Assembly (NCBI RefSeq): GCF_965222285.1
Contig: NZ_OZ244942.1
Span: 2,170,001 to 2,234,000, forward strand
DNA from: Tepidicaulis sp002389665
Lineage (GTDB): Bacteria; Pseudomonadota; Alphaproteobacteria; Parvibaculales; Parvibaculaceae
Length of the DNA: 64,000 nucleotides
Direction: 5' to 3'
Position 1 is the first letter of the stretch, and each line of letters begins with the position of its first letter. Position numbers and translations under genes: made by a program. Positions 8,328-16,582 of this stretch are shown one piece after another. The notes under the pieces are model-generated. The model ran no database searches. It had not been told where the DNA came from and worked only from the letters and a program-made list of their open reading frames with translations.

Positions 8328-9818
8328 ATGAGCCGCATTATCGTTCTGGGCGCCGGGATCGGCGGGCTCTCGGCTGCCATTGCGCTGGCAGGCGAAGGAC
8401 ATGAGGTCACGGTGATCGACCGCGATCCGCCCCCGCCCGAGCTTTCCGCCGATGCCGCCTTTGACGAATGGCAGCGCCGGGGCGTCGGCCAGCTGCGCCA
8501 CAGCCATGCCTTTCTCGCCCGGCTCTATCAGCTCATCCGCGAAAACCACCCCGCCTTGCTAGCCGATCTTCTGGAGGCCGGCTGCCGCGAGCTGAAATTC
8601 GCCGACACCGTGCCCATGCCGCTCGTCCCCTCTTACGTGCCGGCAAAAGGCGATGAGCATCTGACCATTCTATCAAGCCGCCGCACGACGCTTGAACTCA
8701 TCATGCGCCGCTATGCCGCCCGCCAGCCCGATGTCACCTTCCGCACCGACGAAGTAGTGGAAGGTCTGATCGCGGAAAAGAACGCGGAGGGCCAGGCCGT
8801 CATCCATGGCGTCACTTTGCGCTCGGGCGAAAAAGTAACGGGCGATCTGGTTGTCGATGCGATGGGGCGGCTCAATCCAGGCGCCGACTGGCTGAAAGAG
8901 CTCGGAGTTCACATCCGCGAGGAAGATGCGCCTGCCGGGATCGTCTATTTCACCCGCCATTACCGTATCAAAAACGGCATGAGCGAGCCGGAACGCACCG
9001 CCGCCCCTGGCGCCGCCGATCTCGGCTTCCTCAAGTTCGGTGTCTTTCCGGGCGATAATGGCTGCTTCTCCATCACCCTTGCGGTGCCGGAGGTCGAGCG
9101 CACGCTTTCGAAAGCCATTCTGGATACGGAGGTTTTCGACAAGGTCTGCCGTTCCATTCCCGGCCTTACCCCCTGGCTCGAAGAAGAGCGCACCGAGCCG
9201 CGCTCGAAAGTCTTCCTGATGGGCAATCTCTTCAGCCGCTGGCGGCACATGACCGAGGCGGGCAAGCCCCATGCGCTGAATTATTTCCCGCTTGGCGATT
9301 GCCACATCCGCACCAACCCGCTTTACGGACGCGGCTGTTCTTTCGCAGCCATTCAGGCGCATATCCTGCGCGATGTGCTGCGGGCCGAAAAAGATCCGGC
9401 AACACGCGCGATCGCCTATCATGCAGCAACACGCGAAGAAATCCGCCCCTATTACGATAATATGGTCAAGCAGGACCTCGGCGCGATCAAACGCGCGCGC
9501 AACGAACTCACGCCGGGCTATAAGCCGGGCTTCAAGGCGCGGCTCGTCAAACGTTTCACCGAAGACGGCATCAATATCGCCATCCGCTCCGATATCCAGC
9601 TTTACCGCGCCTTCATGCAAGGCTTTCACATGCTTGCCCATCCCACCGCCTGGCTGCTGGAAAACAAGAAGAACCTCGCCAAGGTCTTGTGGGTCTGGGC
9701 GCGCGGGCGCAGATGGAACCGTAAGTATTATCCGCCCCGCACAGGGCCGGAGCGCACAACGCTTTTCAACATGCTCGGCCTTCCCAAAGATGCCGATCTG
9801 ATCACGGATCAAGCCTGA
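8328..9818 (+). CDS. FAD-dependent oxidoreductase
   Basis: A 496-residue flavoprotein. The N-terminal dinucleotide-binding motif is GAGIGGLSAA (residues 8-17), followed by an acidic residue at the end of strand 2 (VIDRD). A second FAD contact, GDCHIRTNPLYGRGCSFAA, is the GD motif of the aromatic hydroxylase/geranylgeranyl reductase superfamily. The substrate is unknown. GGGAGG at 8318-8323 supports ATG 8328. The gene lies 25 bases before an epoxide-hydrolase-like gene, so co-transcription and a shared lipid or aromatic substrate are plausible. Confidence 0.75.
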   Translation: MSRIIVLGAGIGGLSAAIALAGEGHEVTVIDRDPPPPELSADAAFDEWQRRGVGQLRHSHAFLARLYQLIRENHPALLADLLEAGCRELKFADTVPMPLVPSYVPAKGDEHLTILSSRRTTLELIMRRYAARQPDVTFRTDEVVEGLIAEKNAEGQAVIHGVTLRSGEKVTGDLVVDAMGRLNPGADWLKELGVHIREEDAPAGIVYFTRHYRIKNGMSEPERTAAPGAADLGFLKFGVFPGDNGCFSITLAVPEVERTLSKAILDTEVFDKVCRSIPGLTPWLEEERTEPRSKVFLMGNLFSRWRHMTEAGKPHALNYFPLGDCHIRTNPLYGRGCSFAAIQAHILRDVLRAEKDPATRAIAYHAATREEIRPYYDNMVKQDLGAIKRARNELTPGYKPGFKARLVKRFTEDGINIAIRSDIQLYRAFMQGFHMLAHPTAWLLENKKNLAKVLWVWARGRRWNRKYYPPRTGPERTTLFNMLGLPKDADLITDQA

Positions 9819-9843
9819 TCCCGCCCAAACACAGGACGCAGTC

Positions 9844-10827
9844 ATGACCCAGGCACCCGCCATGCCCGATCCCATTTTCGTTGAAACGAACGGCATCAAC
9901 ATGGCCGTCTATGAAGCCGGGCCGAAAGACGGCGTGCCGGTCGTGCTGTGCCATGGCTGGCCGGAGCTTGCGTATTCCTGGCGCCATCAGATCCCGGCGC
10001 TTGCTGCCGCAGGCTTCCGCGTCATCGCGCCCGATCAGCGCGGCTACGGGCTGACAGGCGGGCCGAAGGGCGAGGAAAACGTTCCCCTTTACGACATCGA
10101 ACATCTGACGGGCGACCTTGCCGGGATGCTCGATGCGCTCGGTATCGATAAAGCGGTCTTTTGCGGCCATGACTGGGGCGGCATGGTCGTCTGGCAAATG
10201 TCGCTTCTGCAGAAGGAGCGTGTGGCAGGCGTCATCGGCGTCAACACGCCCTTCATCCCCCGCCTCACCTCCGACCCCATCGAGGCGATGCGCGCGGTCT
10301 ATGGCGAGAAAATGTATATCGTTTTCTTCCAGCGCTTCGGCGAGGCGGAAAAGCTGCTGGGCAAGGACACCGCCCGCTCCTTGCGCTTCTTCTACCGCAA
10401 AAGCAGCGTAACCGCCGAAGAGTGGGAAAAAATGCCCGCGGAGGAAAAGAATCTCTCCTTCCTCGATGCGCTCGAAACGCCGGAAGAAGAATGGCGCGGC
10501 ACGCCGCTTCTCAGCGATGAGGAATATGCGGTCTATACCAAAGCCTTCGAGCAATCGGGCTGGGAAGGCGGCATCAACTGGTACCGCAATTTCTCGCGTA
10601 ACTGGCGTCTGAGCGAAGGCGTGGAGCAGAAAGTCACCGCGCCGAGCCTGATGATTTCCGCCGCGGACGACGTGGTGCTGCCGCCCGCCATGACCGAGGG
10701 CATGGAAAAATATGTGCCGGATCTCGAAAAGCACATCATTCCGGCCTGCGGTCACTGGACACAGAGCGAAAAGCCGGATGAACTGAACACACTCATGATC
10801 GATTGGCTCAAACGCCGCTTTGGCTGA
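9844..10827 (+). CDS. Alpha/beta hydrolase, epoxide-hydrolase-like
   Basis: A 327-residue alpha/beta hydrolase. The oxyanion region is HGWPELAYSWRHQ, and the nucleophile elbow GHDWGG carries Asp instead of Ser, as in soluble epoxide hydrolases and haloalkane dehalogenases. The acid is in SAADDVVLPP and the catalytic His in CGHWTQSEKP. Tyr residues in the cap (FYRK, NWYRNF) could activate an epoxide ring, which favours epoxide hydrolase. It follows the FAD oxidoreductase closely, so an oxygenase-then-hydrolase order is suggestive. Confidence 0.85.
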   Translation: MTQAPAMPDPIFVETNGINMAVYEAGPKDGVPVVLCHGWPELAYSWRHQIPALAAAGFRVIAPDQRGYGLTGGPKGEENVPLYDIEHLTGDLAGMLDALGIDKAVFCGHDWGGMVVWQMSLLQKERVAGVIGVNTPFIPRLTSDPIEAMRAVYGEKMYIVFFQRFGEAEKLLGKDTARSLRFFYRKSSVTAEEWEKMPAEEKNLSFLDALETPEEEWRGTPLLSDEEYAVYTKAFEQSGWEGGINWYRNFSRNWRLSEGVEQKVTAPSLMISAADDVVLPPAMTEGMEKYVPDLEKHIIPACGHWTQSEKPDELNTLMIDWLKRRFG

Positions 10828-10874
10828 TCCCGTTTCGGCAGGGCGGCGCTTCGGGCTTTCCTGCCGGGGCTTCC

Positions 10875-11285
10875 ATGTCGGATACGGACGCGCTGCTTTT
10901 TGCCAATGAAATGTTCTACCGGGCCTTCGCGGACCGGGACATTACCGTCATGTCCGAAATCTGGGCGGAAGATGCGCCCTGCACCTGCCTCCACCCCGGC
11001 TGGCACCCGCTGGAAGGGCGCGAGGAAATTCTGCAAAGCTGGCACAATATCTTCAACGGCCCAGAGCCGCCGCGCATCGATTGCGTGGCCCCTGTGGCCC
11101 GCATCATCGGCGAAAGCGGGATTGTGATTTGCTATGAGAAAATCGGCATGGACTACTTGGTCGCGACGAATCTCTTCGTCCGGCGGGGGCATGTGTGGAT
11201 GCTGATCCATCATCAATCGGGTCCTGTGACCAGCCCTCCGGAAAAAGAAACGGAAGAACGCCGCAAACCGGACGCCATCAATTAG
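10875..11285 (+). CDS. NTF2-like / SnoaL-like protein
   Basis: A 136-residue protein with the SnoaL/DUF4440 cone fold pattern: an N-terminal helix with FYRAFADRDI, the HPGWHPLEGREEIL strand-turn and a C-terminal beta sheet ending HHQSGPVT. These folds are enzymes (isomerases, hydratases) or binding proteins; no catalytic set is clear. ATG 10875 is chosen because the frame upstream overlaps the end of the hydrolase gene; the Shine-Dalgarno is weak. It is probably translated from the same transcript as the hydrolase. Confidence 0.7.
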   Translation: MSDTDALLFANEMFYRAFADRDITVMSEIWAEDAPCTCLHPGWHPLEGREEILQSWHNIFNGPEPPRIDCVAPVARIIGESGIVICYEKIGMDYLVATNLFVRRGHVWMLIHHQSGPVTSPPEKETEERRKPDAIN

Positions 11286-11342
11286 CGCGGCAGTAAGAAG
11301 CGCTATGTCCGGGCGGCCCATATGCGAGGGAGGGACACGGCC

Positions 11343-11732
11343 ATGGACGGCATGACGCTCAACGATTTCATTCTTCAAGAACCCATCTGGCTGCGCAGCT
11401 GGCTTTTCTGGCTGATGTTCATCAACACCGCCTCCATTGTCTTTGCGTTCACGCGCACGGAGGCGCATTGGGTACTCACCGCCTGGCTCGCCAATCTGCT
11501 CTTCATGCCCATGCTCTTTGCCGAGTTCGGCTATACGCGCATTCTCGGCCTCAGCCATATCGTGTTCTGGACGCCGCTTCTCGTCTATCTGTGGCGCCGG
11601 CGCGCCGAGATCGAGCTGCGCAGCGTCTCGGGCGCTTATCTTTGGGCGCTTTTCGCCTCCAACGGCTTGTCGCTCGTCATCGATTATATCGACCTTGCCC
11701 GCTATCTGGCCGGGGACGGCGCGCTGACATAA
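11343..11732 (+). CDS. Hypothetical membrane protein
   Basis: I do not recognise this 129-residue protein. It has about four hydrophobic segments (residues roughly 18-38, 42-62, 67-83 and 97-115) and an Arg-rich loop (WRRRAEIELR) that probably faces the cytoplasm. GAGGGAGGG at 11327-11335 supports ATG 11343. It sits between the NTF2-like gene and an ABA4-like gene with short gaps, all rightward. Confidence 0.6.
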   Translation: MDGMTLNDFILQEPIWLRSWLFWLMFINTASIVFAFTRTEAHWVLTAWLANLLFMPMLFAEFGYTRILGLSHIVFWTPLLVYLWRRRAEIELRSVSGAYLWALFASNGLSLVIDYIDLARYLAGDGALT

Positions 11733-11863
11733 CGCACACGCCCACCTGTCTTACACTCTTTGCTTGAGTTGCCTTAGCCGCCTGCTAGGCTTCCTGCCAC
11801 TGCGCAGGGGCCGGCGGCAGGGCATGCGGCCGCGCCCCTGCCCATTTGGAGGGGGAGAACGTC

Positions 11864-12325
11864 ATGACGCCTGATGCCATTTTTCTGATAGCCACATACG
11901 GCCTTGTGCCTTTCTGGCTGCTGCTTGTGGTGCTGCCGCGCTGGAGCGGGACGCAGTTTCTTGTGCACTCGGCGCTGCTGCCGCTGATCTTCGGCTGTCT
12001 TTATACCTACTATCTGGCCGTTGCCTCTTTCGGCGGCGGACAGCCGGAAGGCGCGAGCTTCGGCACGCTGGCCGGCGTCATGATCTTCTTCCAGATGCCG
12101 GAAGCGGCGCTTGCCGGCTGGCTGCATTATCTCCTTTTCGATCTTTTCATCGGTGCCTGGGAGGCACGCGATGCGCAGCGGCGCGGCATGTCCCATTGGC
12201 TGGTCATCCCCTGCCTCGTCTTCACCTGGCTTGCCGGGCCGCTTGGCCTTCTGCTTTACATCGTCCTGCGCGCGGTATCGGGCAAAGGCGGCTGGCGGCT
12301 TCAACCCGCCGACGCCCCTGCGTAA
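11864..12325 (+). CDS. ABA4-like family membrane protein (DUF4281)
   Basis: A 153-residue protein with four hydrophobic segments. The opening YGLVPFWLLLVVLPRWSGT and the C-terminal WEARDAQRRGMSHWLVIPCL followed by GPLGLLLY match the DUF4281 family named after plant ABA4, a protein needed for neoxanthin formation. Bacterial members have no settled role. The start at 11864 has GGAGGGGGAG just upstream; the in-frame ATG at 11846 would lie upstream of this signal. Confidence 0.75.
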   Translation: MTPDAIFLIATYGLVPFWLLLVVLPRWSGTQFLVHSALLPLIFGCLYTYYLAVASFGGGQPEGASFGTLAGVMIFFQMPEAALAGWLHYLLFDLFIGAWEARDAQRRGMSHWLVIPCLVFTWLAGPLGLLLYIVLRAVSGKGGWRLQPADAPA

Positions 12326-12650
12326 AGGGCGGGCGTTTTCAAGCCGCCGCCTAGGCGAAAGCTTCACTGTGGTTTATGAATAGCAGGCGCCGTTCCGGGG
12401 CCTGCGGCCCCTCCGCCATGGCGGACTGACAAAGCTGTTACCAAGCCTTGAGGGGACCCGGCCTCTTGGGTATGATCCGCGCGCCGAAGCGGCACTCAGA
12501 CTGCCGAAAGTTGGGGCGGGGCTTCGGCCTCATCCGAAAAGCATTGTTTTACCCCGGCGGGGTCCCAGACATCAGCCTCGCCGGCCAGCCCGATATGGGC
12601 ACGCCCACGAGCGGCCTTGGAGCCGGCTAAGAGTTTGAAAGGAGAGGCGC
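12326..12650. other. 325-base intergenic region, no gene seen
   Basis: GC-rich spacer before the glycosyltransferase cluster. I see no convincing reading frame, no hairpin with a U-run and no RNA gene in it. The promoter of the cluster must lie here. The only clear element is the AAAGGAGAGG Shine-Dalgarno at 12638-12647. Confidence 0.5.
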
Positions 12651-14009
12651 ATGTCGCAGGCCCTGGACCGGCAAGAGGCGTTTGAAACGCCCGCGCCGCC
12701 GCAGAGCGGAAACGCGCCGTCCGATGCGACGATCGCCGCGCTATCGGGCGACCGCCCGCTGCGCATTCTTCTGCCCAGTTACCGCTCCAACCCGACGACC
12801 GGCGGCCAGGGCGTTTACATGCGCCACATCTCCAAGGCGCTGGTCGATCTCGGCCATACGGTGGATGTGATTTCCGGCCCGCCCTACCCCGATCTCGATC
12901 CCCGGGTCGGGCTCATCAAGCTGCCCTCGCTCGATCTTTATGCCAATCCCCATCCCATTCGCGCCTTCCGGCCCTGGATGCTGACCTCCCCCATCGATCT
13001 TTTCGAATGGTGGAGCCACAATTGGGGCGGCTTCTCCGAGCCTTATACGTTCGGCGAGCGCATGGCGCGCTACATGCAAGGCCGCATCCACGAATATGAC
13101 GTGATGCATGACAACCAGACGCTCTGCTGGGGCATGCTGAAAGTGCGCGACATGGGCCTGCCCGTGGTCGGCACGATCCACCACCCGATCACCATGGACA
13201 AGCGCATCGACATCAAGCATATGCCGGGCCCGTTCATGAAATTCCTGAAATGGCGCTGGTATTCCTTCCTGCGCATGCAGATCAAGGTGGCCCGCCAGCT
13301 CGATCCCGTCATCGTCGTTTCCGAAAGCACGAAACGCGACGTGACGCGCGATTTCAAACTCGACCCGCAAAAGATGCGCCTCGTGCTGCACGGCATCGAC
13401 CATGAAACCTTCCGCCCGCGCCCGGATGTAAAGCGCCTGCCGAACCGGCTGATCGCCTGCGCCAGCGCCGATGTGCCGCTGAAGGGTCTTATCTATCTTA
13501 TCCGCGCTTATGCGGAGCTGCTAAAAACGCGCCCCGATCTCGAGCTTTATGTGATCGGCAAATTGCGCGAGGGCCCTACCGCCACGGAACTGCGCAAACT
13601 CGGCATCATCGACAAGGTGAAGTTCATCACCAATCTCACCGACGACGACATTACCGAGCAATATGCCAAGGCGACCATTGCCGTCTCTCCTTCCGTTTAT
13701 GAAGGCTTCGGTTTTCCGGCGGGCGAGGCCATGGCATGCGGCGCCCCGGTCATTGCAACGACGGGCGGCTCGCTGCCGGAAGTCGTGGGCGAAGCGGGCG
13801 TGATCGTGCCCCATTCCAACCCGCCCGCGCTTGCCGAAGCGATTGCCGACCTGCTCGACAATCCGCAAAAGCGCGACGAGCTCGGCAGGCTTGCCCGCGA
13901 GCGCATCCTGCGTGAATTCAAATGGGAACGGACCGGCCGTCAGGTGGTCGAAGTATATAAAGAGGCGATGGCCAATGCGAACGGTGGACTTCAATACGCT
14001 GGGTCTTAA
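12651..14009 (+). CDS. Family 4 (GT-B) glycosyltransferase
   Basis: A 452-residue GT-B glycosyltransferase. The N-terminal Rossmann domain opens with RILLPSYRSNPTTGGQGVYM, where the GGxGxY loop binds the acceptor or donor phosphate. The C-terminal donor-sugar domain carries SPSVYEGFGFPAGEAMACG, with the E-x7-E motif of family GT4. About 35 residues before the core are low-complexity. The end overlaps the next methyltransferase by 35 bases. A role in making a glycolipid or cell-surface glycan is likely, but acceptor and sugar are unknown. Confidence 0.85.
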   Translation: MSQALDRQEAFETPAPPQSGNAPSDATIAALSGDRPLRILLPSYRSNPTTGGQGVYMRHISKALVDLGHTVDVISGPPYPDLDPRVGLIKLPSLDLYANPHPIRAFRPWMLTSPIDLFEWWSHNWGGFSEPYTFGERMARYMQGRIHEYDVMHDNQTLCWGMLKVRDMGLPVVGTIHHPITMDKRIDIKHMPGPFMKFLKWRWYSFLRMQIKVARQLDPVIVVSESTKRDVTRDFKLDPQKMRLVLHGIDHETFRPRPDVKRLPNRLIACASADVPLKGLIYLIRAYAELLKTRPDLELYVIGKLREGPTATELRKLGIIDKVKFITNLTDDDITEQYAKATIAVSPSVYEGFGFPAGEAMACGAPVIATTGGSLPEVVGEAGVIVPHSNPPALAEAIADLLDNPQKRDELGRLARERILREFKWERTGRQVVEVYKEAMANANGGLQYAGS

Positions 14010-14697
14010 AGACGGGCTGCGTGTGCTCGATCTGGGATGCGGCGAAGGACGCCATGTGCATGCCATGTATCACCACGCCGTTTGTCATGTCGTCGGCGTC
14101 GACCTTGCCTTTGAGGACGTAAAGAAGACCCGCAACGGCTTCAGCGCCTGCCCGGACATGGACCCGGAAACGAAGCGTGTTTATTCGCTGTGCGTCGGCA
14201 ACGCGCTCACCCTGCCTTTCGCCGATAACAGCTTCGACAAGATCGTCTGTTCCGAAGTGCTGGAGCACATTCCAAATCACCGCCAGGCGCTGAAAGAAAT
14301 CACGCGCATTCTGAAGCCGGGCGGCACACTCGCCGTGTCCGTGCCGCGCTATTGGCCTGAATGGATTTGCTGGGCGCTCTCTGAGGAATATCACAACGAG
14401 CCGGGCGGCCATGTGCGCATCTTCCGCACCGGCCAGCTCAAAAAAGACGTAAGCGAGAACGGTCTTTCCTTCTTCCACCGCCACTGGGCGCATGGACTGC
14501 ATTCACCTTACTGGTGGCTGCGCTGCGCCGTCGGTGTGAAAAACACGAAGTCGAAACTCGTTGCCGCCTATCACCGCTTCCTCGTCTGGGACCTGGTCAA
14601 ACAGCCTTGGCTGACCCGCACGCTCGAAGCCTTGGCCGCGCCCTTGATGGGCAAGAGCGTCGTTCTCTATTTCACAAAGGAGAACCGCGCCGCATGA
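13975..14697 (+). CDS. Class I SAM-dependent methyltransferase
   Basis: A 240-residue methyltransferase. Motif I is VLDLGCGEGRHVHAM, the acidic end of strand 2 is GVDLAFED, and motif II lies in FDKIVCSEVLEHIPNH, typical of the Methyltransf_11/UbiE-like group. The C-terminal half contains PRYWPEWICWALSEEYHNE, as in methyltransferases that sit near glycosyltransferases. ATG 13975 lies within the end of the glycosyltransferase gene with AGAGG upstream, and the stop overlaps the next start as ATGA, so the three genes are translationally coupled. Confidence 0.85.
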   Translation: MRTVDFNTLGLKDGLRVLDLGCGEGRHVHAMYHHAVCHVVGVDLAFEDVKKTRNGFSACPDMDPETKRVYSLCVGNALTLPFADNSFDKIVCSEVLEHIPNHRQALKEITRILKPGGTLAVSVPRYWPEWICWALSEEYHNEPGGHVRIFRTGQLKKDVSENGLSFFHRHWAHGLHSPYWWLRCAVGVKNTKSKLVAAYHRFLVWDLVKQPWLTRTLEALAAPLMGKSVVLYFTKENRAA

Positions 14698-15779
14698 CCT
14701 ATTTGAGCTTCGGCGACCGGCTGCCTGACGGCTTTTTCGAGGGATCCGTTCGCCGCATTCTCGAGCTTCAGCGCGATAATGGCGCGATCCCCTGGTATGA
14801 CGGCGGGGTGATCGACCCATGGAACCACACCGAAGCGGCGATGGGTCTGGCAACCCTGGGCGAGACGGAGGCCGCGCGCCGCGCCTTCCGTTATCTCATG
14901 GAAACCCAGCTCGAAGACGGCTCCTGGCACGGCGAGCTTGGCAGCGCGGTGCCGATGGACGAAGAAGAACAGCGTTTCACCGGCGATGAGGAAGACGTGC
15001 CCGATCCCATAAGGGACACGAATTTCGCCGCCTATATCGCAACCGGTGCCTGGCATCATTATCTGCTCGACGGCGATCTTTCCCATCTCAAAACGCTTTG
15101 GCCGCATGTCAAAGCTGCCATCGACTGGGTGGTCGCCCATCAAAGCCCCCATGGCGACATTCGCTGGGCGGCTGACGAGCCGCGCACGCCCGAAGACGAT
15201 GCGCTGATCACCGGCTGCTCGTCGATCTATAAGAGCCTCGAATGCGCTATCTTCATTGCCCAGCGTCTTGGCGAGCCGAGCCGCCACTGGGCCGAAGCGC
15301 GCATGAAACTCGGCGAGGCCTTACGCGAAAAACCCCACCGCTTCGACCGCACCTGGGAGCCCAAAGACCGCTTTTCCATGGACTGGTATTACCCGGTGCT
15401 GGCCGGCGTCTTTACCGGCCAGGCGGCGCGCGACCGGCTCGCCTCAAAGTGGGATATTTTCGTTGCCGAAGGCAAAGGCTGCCGCTGCGTGCTCGACCAG
15501 CCCTGGGTGACGGTCGCCGAATCCGCCGAGCTGTGCCTGGCGTTGCTCGTTTCCGGCGAGCGCAAAAAAGCCGAAACGCTGCTTTCCTGGATCCATCAAT
15601 GGCGCGCCGATTGCGGGGCTTATTGGATGGGCTATCAGTTCGAGAATGCCGTTGCCTGGCCGGATGAAAAACCGGCCTGGACCGCCGCCGCCGTCATTCT
15701 GGCGACCGATGCCGTGATCGGCATGACGCCCGCCGCGCCGCTTTTCTCAGGCCGCCACCTGGCCGAGGCGGCGGAGTAA
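14694..15779 (+). CDS. Prenyltransferase/terpene-cyclase-like alpha/alpha toroid protein
   Basis: A 361-residue protein with repeated helical-hairpin motifs of the alpha/alpha-toroid type (QRDNGAIPWYDGG, QLEDGSWHGELG, HQSPHGDIRW). Such repeats are seen in squalene/hopene cyclase-like domains, protein prenyltransferases and six-hairpin glycosidases. The DxDD cyclase acid motif is not obvious, so it may be a glycan-active or non-cyclase member. The ATG overlaps the methyltransferase stop by 4 bases, and the 3' end overlaps the convergent methyltransferase gene by 33 bases. Confidence 0.7.
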   Translation: MTYLSFGDRLPDGFFEGSVRRILELQRDNGAIPWYDGGVIDPWNHTEAAMGLATLGETEAARRAFRYLMETQLEDGSWHGELGSAVPMDEEEQRFTGDEEDVPDPIRDTNFAAYIATGAWHHYLLDGDLSHLKTLWPHVKAAIDWVVAHQSPHGDIRWAADEPRTPEDDALITGCSSIYKSLECAIFIAQRLGEPSRHWAEARMKLGEALREKPHRFDRTWEPKDRFSMDWYYPVLAGVFTGQAARDRLASKWDIFVAEGKGCRCVLDQPWVTVAESAELCLALLVSGERKKAETLLSWIHQWRADCGAYWMGYQFENAVAWPDEKPAWTAAAVILATDAVIGMTPAAPLFSGRHLAEAAE

Positions 15780-16379
15780 GCGCAGCGATTTCACCGCAGA
15801 AATTTCCTCGAAGAAGTTCGACGCCAGCGCCATCTTGTAAATCTCATATGGCGGGCGCCCGCCATCTTCCGGGTTCGGAAAAACATCGTGAATGGCGAGA
15901 ATGCCGCCCGGCTTCACGAACGGTGCCCAGAGCCGGTAATCGTTCAAGGCGTGTTCCATCGCATGGCCGCCATCGATGAACACCATGGCAAGCGGTGTCG
16001 CCCAGCCGCGCGCCGCAACCGTTGACGGCGCGACCAGCGGCACGACGGTATCTTCAAGCCCCGCCCGGCGCAGCGTTTGGCGGAAGAGCGGCAGCGTATT
16101 GAGCAGCCCGGTCTCGGGATCGTAAAGCTCGCTGTCGTGATGCTCCCAGCCGATCTGGTTTTCTTCCGACCCGCGGTGGTGATCGAGCGCGAAAAGCACC
16201 GAGCCTGCCTTCTGGCAGGCGGCGCCGAAATAGACCGTCGACTTACCGCAGTAAGAGCCGATCTCCAAGCAAGGCCCGAGCGCACCAGCCTCCAGCGCCG
16301 CGCCGTAAAGCGCTTCGCCTTCTTTCGGGTCGAGAAACCCTTTCACGCTTTCTGGATCGATGGGCAGAGAAATACTCAT
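15747..16379 (-). CDS. Class I SAM-dependent methyltransferase (Methyltransf_24 type)
   Basis: A 210-residue methyltransferase. Motif I is CLEIGSYCGKSTVYFG and the strand-2 acid is in FALDHHRGSEEN. Strand 4 reads MVFIDGGHAMEHALNDY and strand 5 PGGILAIHDVFPN; this DGGH plus HD arrangement is typical of metal-dependent O-methyltransferases of the TylF/Methyltransf_24 group. It faces the three-gene glycosyltransferase set tail to tail and overlaps it, which suggests it belongs to the same pathway despite the opposite strand. Confidence 0.8.
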   Translation of the reverse strand: MSISLPIDPESVKGFLDPKEGEALYGAALEAGALGPCLEIGSYCGKSTVYFGAACQKAGSVLFALDHHRGSEENQIGWEHHDSELYDPETGLLNTLPLFRQTLRRAGLEDTVVPLVAPSTVAARGWATPLAMVFIDGGHAMEHALNDYRLWAPFVKPGGILAIHDVFPNPEDGGRPPYEIYKMALASNFFEEISAVKSLRLLRRLGQVAA

Positions 16380-16417
16380 AGAAGTGCTTTCGAAGATTTT
16401 TGCGGGGTTTTTAATAC

Positions 16418-16563
16418 GTCATCCCGCGACTTGTTCGCGGGATCCATTGGCCTTTCAAGACATAAAAGAACAGGTGATTTCGAGCAGCATCGCAGCGTTT
16501 ACACTCGTTTTCCCCCAACCAGCCGGAATGCGAGTGGACCCCGCGAACAAGTCACGGGGTGAC
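16418..16563. repeat. Pair of inverted copies of a dispersed palindromic element
   Basis: A 29-base GC-rich element at 16418-16446 recurs in reverse orientation at 16535-16563 with 26 of 29 positions equal (my count). Both are imperfect palindromes of the GTCAYCCCG...CGGGRTCCA kind. A second such pair lies at 49603-49698. The 203-base intergenic region here holds nothing else that I recognise. Confidence 0.7.
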
Positions 16564-16582
16564 GGTGACATTTTATGCCCCC

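Noticed and set aside
12448..12630. A 60-codon rightward frame in the gap before the glycosyltransferase.
   Set aside because: No Shine-Dalgarno, no motif, and its composition is that of non-coding GC-rich DNA.
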